A stretch of 23,291 nt of DNA from Micromonosporaceae bacterium (lineage in GTDB: Bacteria; Actinomycetota; Actinomycetes; Mycobacteriales; Micromonosporaceae). Below, one piece after another: positions 7,339-14,112 of this stretch. The stretch lies in assembly GCA_003543035.1 (NCBI GenBank), contig DPJL01000019.1, positions 1 to 23,291 on the forward strand, read 5' to 3'. Numbering within the stretch: the first letter of the stretch is position 1; the number at the start of each line of letters is the position of its first letter. Below the pieces are notes generated by a model that did no database searches, had not been told where the DNA came from, and worked only from the letters and a program-made list of their open reading frames with translations. The translations under genes were made by a program, and so were the position numbers.

Positions 7339-8681
7339 GCCGACACCCCAATCTTCGCGCCGCGTTCTGCGATCTCCTGCGCGGCTTCGAAGTAGCTCGT
7401 CGCACCGCGCGAACCAGGATCGTAGGTCATGACCGATTGCCCGTAGCTGGGGGCCTCGGACACCCGAACGTTCCGGGGAATCACAGACGTCAATACCTTG
7501 TCGCCAAAGTGGTTGCGGACGTCCTGCTCAACGGCATCTGCCAGCCGCGTCCTGCGGTCGTACATGGTCAGCAGGATGGTGGAGACCTCGAGGTCGGGGT
7601 TGAGGTGTGCCTTCACGAGGTTGATGTTATTCAGCAGCTGGTTAAGCCCTTCCAGCGCGTAGTACTCACACTGAATCGGGATCAGCACCTCTTGCGCCGC
7701 ACAAAGAGCGTTAACCGTCAACAGCCCCAGCGAAGGCGGGCAGTCGATGAACGCGTAGTCGTACTCGCCCGGGTAGCCGTTGATGGCCCGGCCCAGGCGT
7801 GACTCACGAGCCACCACGGACACGAGCTCGATCTCGGCGCCGGCAAGGTCGATCGTGGCCGGCACGCAGTGGAGGTTCGGGATGCCCTCGACGGCCTGGG
7901 CGACGTCGGCCAGTGGCACGTTGTCGATCAGACAGTCGTAGACATCGGGCACTCCCGCGTGGTGCGGCACGTTCAACCCAGTGGAGGCGTTGCCCTGTGG
8001 GTCGAGATCAATGACAAGCACCCGGTTGCCGTGCAGCGCTAGCGCCACGGCAAGGTTGACGGTCGTGGTGGTCTTACCCACGCCGCCCTTCTGGTTGGCC
8101 ACGCACATCACCCGTGGACGGTTTGGGCGAGGCATGGTCACCTCACCGCTGGGATTCAAGATCTGCACGGCGCGCATCGCCTCCATAGCCAACGGTGGGT
8201 CCTCCGAGTCACTATCCACGGTTGCATCACCCTCGGAAGCACCGTAAGCGGTTGTGGTCTGTTGCCCGGCCGCGACATGCGCCACGTTCGGTGTCGGCGC
8301 GACCTGCGGCCGCGGTGAAGGGGGTCTTGGGTTGTTCGCGGCGGCCTGCGGCTGGAAGCCTGTCGCGCCGGGTGGAACGGGTGAGGTGAATTCAACGGCC
8401 GGTACACCGCTCGGTGAAGCAGCGGAGGCGTCGAGCCGGGTGTATCCGGTCGCATCGGGCTGAGCCGCCTGCCAGACCGGACCGGGTGAGCCGGCCGGGC
8501 CAAGCGAGACCGAGCCCTGCCAAGACGAACCCTGCCATGCCCCCGCCTGCGAAGCCGGGTCCTGCCACGCTGGTCCGCCCGACCTCCGAGAAGCTGATGT
8601 TTCACGTGAAACCACGTCGTAGGAACGCGCGCTCGCATCGGAACGCGACGCGTCGCCATAGAGGCTCCTTTGTGGAGTCAT
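7335..8681 (-). CDS. parA: Chromosome partitioning ATPase ParA, with long N-terminal extension
   Basis: A Walker-type ATPase that works with ParB to position the origin region. In the 448-aa form: deviant Walker A K-G-G-V-G-K-T-T (198-205, signature lysine K198, P-loop K203), D-L-D-P-Q-G-N-A-S-T-G (225-235), Walker B F-I-D-C-P-P-S-L-G (311-319). The conserved catalytic part begins near residue 165. Before it lies a long Pro/Ala/Ser/Gln-rich linker with repeated Trp-Gln pairs. The frame is open to 8942; the ATG at 8681 is chosen because it keeps the V-S-R-E-T-S segment (24-29, encoded by parS), which also occurs near the N-terminus of the Mycobacterium and Streptomyces ParA proteins as I recall them. 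No good Shine-Dalgarno precedes it, so the start is uncertain. Confidence 0.93.
   Translation of the reverse strand: MTPQRSLYGDASRSDASARSYDVVSRETSASRRSGGPAWQDPASQAGAWQGSSWQGSVSLGPAGSPGPVWQAAQPDATGYTRLDASAASPSGVPAVEFTSPVPPGATGFQPQAAANNPRPPSPRPQVAPTPNVAHVAAGQQTTTAYGASEGDATVDSDSEDPPLAMEAMRAVQILNPSGEVTMPRPNRPRVMCVANQKGGVGKTTTTVNLAVALALHGNRVLVIDLDPQGNASTGLNVPHHAGVPDVYDCLIDNVPLADVAQAVEGIPNLHCVPATIDLAGAEIELVSVVARESRLGRAINGYPGEYDYAFIDCPPSLGLLTVNALCAAQEVLIPIQCEYYALEGLNQLLNNINLVKAHLNPDLEVSTILLTMYDRRTRLADAVEQDVRNHFGDKVLTSVIPRNVRVSEAPSYGQSVMTYDPGSRGATSYFEAAQEIAERGAKIGVSA
8599..8612. other. parS: parS site 7, inside parA
   Basis: Perfect GTTTCACGTGAAAC within the 5' part of parA, read as V-S-R-E-T. It is the parS closest to oriC, about 5.7 kb from the middle of the dnaA-dnaN region. 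Confidence 0.95.
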
Positions 8682-9038
8682 ACCGTATTCGTGCACCGTC
8701 TCATCCCTGCCCGCATCGGATCGGATGGTTGCGCCGATCGGCTGAACCGCCGCTCCAGTCGCGACGGAACAAGATGCCCCTACGATATCGACGCTCGGCC
8801 AGCCTACGGCTGTCGGGCCGGACACGCCACCGGTGTCCAAAAGCGGGCTCGTTCTAGATGGGACAAACACCATTAGTCCGGGCACCAGAACGAGATGCCC
8901 GCCGTACTTCACCCGATCGGTCTGGCTCGGCCAACCAAGCATCTGCGCCCCCGCATGTCGCCCCCCGTGTTATAAGACCTGCGAGAGTGTCCTCTTTGGA
9001 CGAGAGAAACCCTCGAGACCCACCGGGCGAGCGCAGCC
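8682..9038. promoter_or_regulatory. rsmG-parA gap with candidate parA promoter
   Basis: A 357-bp gap without a supported gene between rsmG and the chosen parA start. On the minus strand a TATAAC (complement of 8969-8974) is a plausible -10 element for parAB, but no matching -35 hexamer is seen at normal spacing. The parA frame stays open across part of the gap; the encoded sequence there looks non-coding. Confidence 0.3.
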
Positions 9039-9713
9039 TCAGCGCCTGCGTCGCCCCTGACTTGCCTGACGCACGACTTCCCTTACCCGGGCCACGTCGA
9101 CGACGGTCGTCGGGGGATCGATGAGGCCGACTCCGCAGAGCCGGATGGTCGCCGGGCCACCACCGAGTCGTGTCACCACATCTCGATGAGCGTCTATCTC
9201 GTCCGCTGCCGACGCGCCCTTCATCGCCAGCATCCGCCCGCCGACCTTGGTGAGTGGCAGGCACCAACCGGCCAGCCGATCCAGGGGAGCCACCGCCCTC
9301 GCGGTGACGACGTCTGCGCGAAGCCGCCCCGTTTGCTCCTCGGCGCGTCCTCGCACGACGGTGACCTGGTCGGTCAGATTCAGTGCTGCCACCGCCTCAT
9401 CGAGGAATGCGGTTCGTCGTGCCAGTGGCTCGACCAAAATGACCGAAATATCCGGTCTTGCCACAGCCAGCACGATACCTGGAAGACCGGCTCCGGAACC
9501 GACGTCTATGACCGTGGCGGCCGGCGAAATCAGTTCGCTGACCACAGCGCAGTTGAGCAGGTGCCGATCCCAGAGCCGAGGGGCCTCTCGTGGCCCGATC
9601 AGTCCACGTAGGACACCCTCGGTCTCGAGCAGTGAAGCATAGGAAACGGCAAGGCCGAGGCGATCTTTGAAGACCACCTCGGCCGCTTGCCGAGATTCGG
9701 AAGGGACGCTCAC
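9039..9713 (-). CDS. rsmG: 16S rRNA (guanine-527 N7)-methyltransferase RsmG
   Basis: A 224-aa SAM-dependent Rossmann methyltransferase (formerly GidB) that methylates G527 of 16S rRNA in the small ribosomal subunit. The family lead-in R-L-W-D-R-H-L-L-N-C is at 46-55, the SAM-binding motif V-I-D-V-G-S-G-A-G-L-P-G-I at 68-80, and the acidic V-E-P strand end near 94-96. T-A-R-A-V-A-P-L (137-144) is also typical. The GTG start overlaps the jag TAG by one base (TAGTG), so it is read as the last gene of the rpmH operon before parAB. In other bacteria, loss of this enzyme gives low-level streptomycin resistance. Confidence 0.95.
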   Translation of the reverse strand: MSVPSESRQAAEVVFKDRLGLAVSYASLLETEGVLRGLIGPREAPRLWDRHLLNCAVVSELISPAATVIDVGSGAGLPGIVLAVARPDISVILVEPLARRTAFLDEAVAALNLTDQVTVVRGRAEEQTGRLRADVVTARAVAPLDRLAGWCLPLTKVGGRMLAMKGASAADEIDAHRDVVTRLGGGPATIRLCGVGLIDPPTTVVDVARVREVVRQASQGRRRR

Positions 9714-10288
9714 TACGACGGCCGGACCACAATCCGCCGGTTGGGCTCGACGCCTTCGGACTCGCTTGCGACGCCGTCGCTCGCATTGACCACGTCATGC
9801 ACACACTTACGCTCGAAAGCAGACATCGGCTCCAGCCGGACGGCCTCGCCATGCTGCTTGACCTTCTCGACGGCGTTGCGCGCCACCGCCCCGAGCTCCT
9901 TGCGGCGCTGGTCACGGTAGCCGCCCACGTCGAGCAGAAGCCGGCTCGGCTCGCCGGTCTGCTTGAAGATCGCAAGTCGAGTCAGCTCCTGCAGCGCCTC
10001 CAACGTCGCTCCACGCGGACCGATCAGGGATTGCAGTTTGCTGCCGACGACTTCAACCACAGGCCGCCCATTTGATACAAGCTCGTCGATGTCACCATCG
10101 GCGTCGAGGATGTCGAGCAGGCCCTCCACATAGTCTGCCGCCACCTCGCTCTGCTGGAAGAGGTCGGCGTCGCTGAGCACCTTGCGCTTGGGAGCCTCCG
10201 CCTCCTCGGACTCCTCGGCGTCCTTGGCATCTTCCACGGCCAGGTCGTCGAGCTGTTCGAGGTCGAGACGCTCGGTCTGTTCGGTCAC
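9713..10288 (-). CDS. jag: Jag/KhpB-type KH-R3H RNA-binding protein
   Basis: A 191-aa cytoplasmic RNA-binding protein of the SpoIIIJ-associated (Jag/KhpB) family. The first 40 residues are strongly acidic and replace the Jag-N domain found in Firmicutes. A KH domain follows with its G-x-x-G loop in L-I-G-P-R-G (88-93), then an R3H domain with R-K-C-V-H (160-164, R-x-x-x-H). The GTG start has a GGAG Shine-Dalgarno at suitable spacing. It sits between yidC (32-bp gap) and rsmG (1-bp overlap), the usual position. In other bacteria the family affects translation and cell envelope or division genes; the target RNA here is unknown. Confidence 0.93.
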   Translation of the reverse strand: MTEQTERLDLEQLDDLAVEDAKDAEESEEAEAPKRKVLSDADLFQQSEVAADYVEGLLDILDADGDIDELVSNGRPVVEVVGSKLQSLIGPRGATLEALQELTRLAIFKQTGEPSRLLLDVGGYRDQRRKELGAVARNAVEKVKQHGEAVRLEPMSAFERKCVHDVVNASDGVASESEGVEPNRRIVVRPS

Positions 10289-10320
10289 GTTCTACTCCGA
10301 TGGTGGTGCGTACTTACAGG

Positions 10321-11205
10321 TCAGCCAACGTTCTTCTTCACGGTCTTGCGCTTGGGGTTCGCCGGTTTGGCGCCGACCTTGGGCGCAAGCGCCTTGGCCA
10401 CCTCGGGGTCGACCGGGGCCTTCGGCTCCGCCTGGCCGGCCATCTTCGGCGGCGGGTACTTCTTGAGCACCCACATCTGCTGCGCGAGTGAGAAGAGGTT
10501 GGAAGTGGTCCAGTAGATGATCAAGCCGAGCGGGAAGGCCACGGCGGAGATGATCAGAGTCGCCGGGATGCCGTAGAGCATCAGCTTCTGCATCATCTTC
10601 TGCGTCGGGTCCTCGGACCAGCCGGTCTTGAGGATCATCTGACGGCTCGTCAGGTAGGTGGTCACGATCATGACCACGCCCAGGACACCGCAGAGCACCG
10701 CGGCCCAGCCACCAGCGCTGAAGGTGGCACCGATCGACACACCGAAGAGCTTGGCCAGGGCGGCGCTGTCGTACTGGGACGGATCCCAGCCGTAGAGGCT
10801 CTTATCCCTGGTGCCGGTGCCGAGCCGCTTGATGATGTGGAACACGCCGAGGAAGATCGGCATCTGGAGCAGCAGCGGAAGGCAGCCCATCAGTGGGTTG
10901 GCTTTCTCCCGGCGATAGAGCTCCATCATTTCGCGCTGGAGGGTTTCCCGGTCGCCCTTGTGCTTCTCCTGCAGCGCCTTCATCTGCGGCTGTAGAGCCT
11001 GCATGGCGCGCTGGGAGCGAATCTGCTTGACGAACAGCGGGAAGATGATCAGCCGGACCGTGATCACCAGGAAGATGAGCGCCAGCACCCAATCCCAGCT
11101 GGTGCTGAGCCCGGTGCCGGTGATGCCGATCTTGTCGAACAGTGTGTGCCATTGAAGCAGGATCCACGAGACGGCCCAGTAGATCGGCCCCATCACTATT
11201 CCCAT
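10321..11205 (-). CDS. yidC: Membrane protein insertase YidC
   Basis: A 294-aa YidC/Oxa1/Alb3 insertase that inserts and folds membrane proteins alone or with SecYEG. It lacks the large periplasmic domain of proteobacterial YidC, as expected for Gram-positives. Membrane segments are near residues 5-20, 38-59 (ending L-I-I-F-P-L-F-V), 108-126 (P-L-L-L-Q-M-P-I-F-L-G-V-F), 166-186 and 215-236. A charged cytoplasmic loop (K-Q-I-R-S-Q-R-A-M-Q onward) follows the second segment, and R52 in V-R-L is the candidate hydrophilic-groove arginine. The C-terminal tail is Lys/Pro-rich, fitting ribosome contact. Its start overlaps the yidD end by 10 bp. Confidence 0.96.
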   Translation of the reverse strand: MGIVMGPIYWAVSWILLQWHTLFDKIGITGTGLSTSWDWVLALIFLVITVRLIIFPLFVKQIRSQRAMQALQPQMKALQEKHKGDRETLQREMMELYRREKANPLMGCLPLLLQMPIFLGVFHIIKRLGTGTRDKSLYGWDPSQYDSAALAKLFGVSIGATFSAGGWAAVLCGVLGVVMIVTTYLTSRQMILKTGWSEDPTQKMMQKLMLYGIPATLIISAVAFPLGLIIYWTTSNLFSLAQQMWVLKKYPPPKMAGQAEPKAPVDPEVAKALAPKVGAKPANPKRKTVKKNVG

Positions 11206-11477
11206 GAGGGTGTTGCTCCAGTCGCTTCAGTCCGGTGGGGCGGCACAGGGTCATATCCGCCCGGATGGAAGGGGTGACAGCGCCCGATCCGCCGGACCGC
11301 GAGCCAGAACCCCTTGAGCGCGCCGTGACGCGCGATGGCCTCCAGCGCGTAGGCACTGCAGGAAGGGTAGAACCGGCAGCGGGCCGGAAGGCCCGGGCTT
11401 ACCCAACGACGGTACGCGATGATGGGTAGAGCCAGCACACGACCGGCCAGTGTCGTGGGTTCCGGCACGGTCTTCAT
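11196..11477 (-). CDS. yidD: Membrane protein insertion efficiency factor YidD
   Basis: A 93-aa small amphipathic protein of the YidD (DUF37) family, thought to help YidC-dependent insertion at the inner face of the membrane. The defining cysteine-rich signature C-R-F-Y-P-S-C-S-A-Y-A-L-E-A is at 34-47, followed by H-G-A-L-K-G (51-56) and R-C-H-P-F-H-P-G-G-Y-D-P-V-P (66-79). The ATG overlaps the rnpA stop (ATGA) and the 3' end overlaps yidC by 10 bp, so the three genes are translationally linked. Confidence 0.96.
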   Translation of the reverse strand: MKTVPEPTTLAGRVLALPIIAYRRWVSPGLPARCRFYPSCSAYALEAIARHGALKGFWLAVRRIGRCHPFHPGGYDPVPPHRTEATGATPSWE

Positions 11478-11830
11478 TTTGCACCCCGCGGCCGTGCTGC
11501 GGCTTCAAGAGCCAAATCAAGATCAATACCTAGTTGGGTGTACCGGGAAGAAGCCGCCCCCGGAAGCGCCCGAACCACGAGCGAGCTGCCAGGCGGGAGC
11601 TGAGCGAGCCGCTCGGCGACCAGATGCCGGAGCCGCCGCTTGACCTTGTTACGCACCACAGCTCCGCCGACCGCCTTGGAGACGACGAAACCCGCCTTCG
11701 CCGGCTGATCGCCGTCGAGTGCGGGTTTCGTGAGGTGCACCACTACGCTGCCTCGGCTTACTCGCCTCCCACCGCGCATCGCGGCGGCGAAGTCGTTGCT
11801 TCGCCGGAGCCGGTGTGCGGCAGGCAGCAT
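11474..11830 (-). CDS. rnpA: Ribonuclease P protein component
   Basis: The 118-aa protein subunit of RNase P, which helps the catalytic RNA trim the 5' leader of pre-tRNAs. The family RNR motif appears as R-N-K-V-K-R-R-L-R-H-L (60-70), after the N-terminal L-R-R-S-N-D-F (8-14). The protein is basic, as expected. The ATG has an AAGGA Shine-Dalgarno and lies 15 bp after the rpmH stop. Confidence 0.96.
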   Translation of the reverse strand: MLPAAHRLRRSNDFAAAMRGGRRVSRGSVVVHLTKPALDGDQPAKAGFVVSKAVGGAVVRNKVKRRLRHLVAERLAQLPPGSSLVVRALPGAASSRYTQLGIDLDLALEAAARPRGAK

Positions 11831-11845
11831 ATGGATCCTTAGATG

Positions 11846-11983
11846 TCAGACCGCCAGGCGGGCGCGGCCCTTGCCCCGGCGCGCCGAAAGAACGGCGCGG
11901 CCCGCGCGGGTGCGCATGCGCAGCCGGAAGCCGTGGGTCTTCGCGCGCCTGCGGTTGTTCGGCTGGTACGTGCGCTTGCTCAC
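11846..11983 (-). CDS. rpmH: 50S ribosomal protein L34
   Basis: A 45-aa, very basic ribosomal protein of the large subunit. The translated sequence starts V-S-K-R-T-Y-Q-P-N-N-R-R-R-A-K-T-H-G-F-R, the L34 signature, and continues with R-M-R-T-R-A-G-R and a C-terminal R-R-G-K-G-R-A-R-L. The GTG start has an AGGAG Shine-Dalgarno at 11992-11996. It is the first gene of the leftward operon facing dnaA, the standard arrangement. Its promoter should lie between 11997 and about 12150, close to the DnaA boxes there. Confidence 0.97.
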   Translation of the reverse strand: MSKRTYQPNNRRRAKTHGFRLRMRTRAGRAVLSARRGKGRARLAV

Positions 11984-12149
11984 GTCAGGTTCTCCTGGGG
12001 TTGGTTATGGTCGTTCTTGCGCAGCAGCAACCCTAGCAGAGCGTTAGTTTGCTAGGAGAGGTGGCGCAACCTGTCCAGCCTACACGCCACGTCGATGTAG
12101 TGGCAAAACCTGTCTCCGGCGACTGCGCTCCGAACACACTGCGTGACCC

Positions 12150-12352
12150 TGTGGACAACGGTGGACGCCTGTGGATAACCCTGTTAACGTGCCGTGGTGC
12201 CGGATCTGTGGGGGACTCCAGTAATTGTGCCGACGGCCGCAAAACCGACGCATCGTATGGCTCGTTGGCACATCGAAGGTGGGCACGCGCCGTCTAGCGG
12301 ATTAGGCGTCTCTCCGGGCCGCGGTCACGGCCTGTGGATAACCTGTGGAGAA
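12150..12352. promoter_or_regulatory. DnaA boxes in the rpmH-dnaA gap
   Basis: Three perfect DnaA boxes, all reading in the TGTGGA orientation, lie at 12150-12158 (TGTGGACAA), 12170-12178 (TGTGGATAA) and 12333-12341 (TGTGGATAA). TGTGGAGAA at 12344-12352 has one mismatch. The position upstream of dnaA suggests DnaA autoregulation, or a second part of the origin. The rest of 11984-12457 shows no gene. Confidence 0.75.
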
Positions 12353-12457
12353 CTTTGCGGAGTCCGGGGATAACCCGGCTTTGGGATCTCCACTCACCAC
12401 GGACAGTGAACACATCGTGATAGCTCGGAGCCGACCGCACTGAAGGGCAGATCACCT

Positions 12458-12559
12458 ATGAGCCAGCGCAGCGTGATCATCGGGGAGGCAGCGCGTTCGG
12501 TGCCGCATGCCGAGAGCTCGATGATCACCGCCGCTGCGGGATCCGAGCGCCGGGTATGA
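12458..12559 (+). CDS. Candidate upstream ORF overlapping the dnaA start
   Basis: An ATG at 12458 opens a 33-codon frame whose TGA overlaps the dnaA ATG (ATGA, 4 bp). An AAGGG at 12442-12446 could serve as a rather distant Shine-Dalgarno. By hand count 26 of its 32 codons after the start end in G or C, which is compatible with coding. dnaA itself has no strong Shine-Dalgarno, so coupling through this ORF is a reasonable guess. The peptide (M-S-Q-R-S-V-I-I-G-E...) matches no family I recognise. A chance ORF is possible in GC-rich DNA. Confidence 0.4.
   Translation: MSQRSVIIGEAARSVPHAESSMITAAAGSERRV
12468..12537. repeat. Long inverted repeat before dnaA
   Basis: GTGATCATCG at 12473-12482 is exactly complementary to CGATGATCAC at 12519-12528. 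GCAGC (12468-12472) and GCTGC (12533-12537) extend the stem past a 4-nt bulge, with a 36-nt inner region. It lies wholly within the upstream ORF and ends 18 nt before the dnaA ATG. It could be an RNA hairpin in the dnaA leader or a DNA-binding site; there is no T-run for termination. Confidence 0.65.
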
Positions 12560-14112
12560 GAGATCTAGAGGCCGTGTGGCAGGCCGCCACCGATGAGTTG
12601 CATGACGAGATCGCTTCTCCACAGCAGAAGGCCTATCTGAAGCTGACCCGGCTGCGCGCGATCGTCGAGGACACCGCGCTGCTGAGCGTGCCGAATCCGC
12701 AGGTTCGAGAGATCATCGAGCAGCGGCTGCGGCCCGCGATCACTGAGGCTCTCTCCCGGGTGCTCGGGCGGTCGCTGCAGGTGGTGGCAACTGTGCGCCC
12801 CGCCGAGGACGCGCCTGCCGGCTCGACCGGGCAACCTTCTCCACACGGGTCGGGCGATTCCCGGTACTCACAGCAAAGCTTTCAAAGCCCGACGCAGTTT
12901 GCGCCGCCCGCGGAGGATGAGGATGCCCTCTTCTCCGTGCCTTCGCCCCGGCAGACCGAGGCGCCGCCGCCATTGCCGCGGCATGACACGCCATCGTCCC
13001 TCGGCCGCCCCGCACCTGAGCCACCCAGCTCGGATCGGCCGATGCCAGGCCGGCAGCAGCAGCAAGCGGCGCAGGCCGAAGCCGCATTGAGCAAACTGAA
13101 CCCGAAGTATCGCTTCGAGACCTTCGTTATCGGTTCCTCGAATCGCTTCGCGCACGCCGCGGCGGTTGCCGTGGCGGAGTCGCCGGCCAAGGCCTACAAC
13201 CCGTTGTTCATCTACGGCGGCTCAGGGCTGGGCAAGACCCATCTGCTGCACGCGATCGGCCATTACGCCAAGGAGCTCGGGCATGCGCGGATAGTTCGCT
13301 ATGTCTCCACCGAGGAATTCACCAACGACTACATCAACTCCGTGCGTGACAACCGGGGGCACGACTTCCAGCGGCGCCATCGCGAGGTGGACATCCTCCT
13401 GATCGACGACATCCAGTTCCTGGAGAAGAAGGAACGGACCCAGGAGGAGTTCTTCCATACCTTCAACACGCTGCACAATGCCAACAAGCAGATCGTGATC
13501 TCGTCGGACCGCTCGCCCAAGGCACTGGCCACATTGGAGGATCGGCTCCGGACCCGGTTTGAGTGGGGCCTGCTCGCCGACATCCAGCCGCCCGATCTCG
13601 AGACCCGCATCGCCATCCTGCAGAAGAAGGCGGCGCAGGAGCGGCTGCACGCCCCGGGCGACGTGCTCGAGTTCATCGCCTCGCGGGTGTCGAATTCGAT
13701 CCGCGAGCTTGAAGGTGCGCTGATCCGGGTGACCGCCTATGCCAACCTCTCGCGAGCCGCGGTGACGCTGCCGCTCGCGGAGGAGGTGCTGCGCGATTTC
13801 ATCCCGGACGACGCCGCCCCGGAGATCACCGCGGATCAGATCATGAGCTCCACCTCGGACTACTTCGGCGTGAGCCTCGAGGATCTGCGCGGGAACTCCC
13901 GTTCGCGGGTGTTGGTGAATGCGCGGCAGGTGGCGATGTACCTGTGTCGCGAACTCACCGACCTGTCGCTGCCCCGGATCGGGCAGGCCTTCGGCGGACG
14001 TGACCACACCACCGTCATGCACGCGGATCGGAAGATCCGCCAGCAGATGGCGGAACGGCGATCCCTGTATAACCAGATCGCCGAACTCACCAACCGCATC
14101 AAGCAGAACTGA
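12556..14112 (+). CDS. dnaA: Chromosomal replication initiator protein DnaA
   Basis: A 518-aa AAA+ initiator that binds DnaA boxes and melts oriC. Domain I (about 1-80) includes L-R-A-I-V-E-D-T-A-L-L-S-V-P (33-46). Domain II (about 82-180) is a Pro/Ser/Gln-rich linker. Domain III has Walker A G-G-S-G-L-G-K-T (221-228), Walker B L-L-I-D-D-I-Q-F (281-288) and a sensor/Arg-finger region R-L-R-T-R-F-E-W-G-L (330-339). Domain IV carries the DNA-binding helix-turn-helix and the DnaA signature G-R-D-H-T-T-V-M-H-A (481-490). The ATG at 12556 is the only sensible start in frame, and its Shine-Dalgarno is weak. DnaA boxes lie on both sides of the gene, so self-regulation is likely. Confidence 0.97.
   Translation: MRDLEAVWQAATDELHDEIASPQQKAYLKLTRLRAIVEDTALLSVPNPQVREIIEQRLRPAITEALSRVLGRSLQVVATVRPAEDAPAGSTGQPSPHGSGDSRYSQQSFQSPTQFAPPAEDEDALFSVPSPRQTEAPPPLPRHDTPSSLGRPAPEPPSSDRPMPGRQQQQAAQAEAALSKLNPKYRFETFVIGSSNRFAHAAAVAVAESPAKAYNPLFIYGGSGLGKTHLLHAIGHYAKELGHARIVRYVSTEEFTNDYINSVRDNRGHDFQRRHREVDILLIDDIQFLEKKERTQEEFFHTFNTLHNANKQIVISSDRSPKALATLEDRLRTRFEWGLLADIQPPDLETRIAILQKKAAQERLHAPGDVLEFIASRVSNSIRELEGALIRVTAYANLSRAAVTLPLAEEVLRDFIPDDAAPEITADQIMSSTSDYFGVSLEDLRGNSRSRVLVNARQVAMYLCRELTDLSLPRIGQAFGGRDHTTVMHADRKIRQQMAERRSLYNQIAELTNRIKQN

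Noticed and set aside
8156..8659. Arg-rich frame overlapping the 5' part of parA
   Set aside because: Not annotated as a gene because the overlapping parA frame is continuous with the ATPase domain and holds the V-S-R-E-T-S segment. The good Shine-Dalgarno is kept as a finding.
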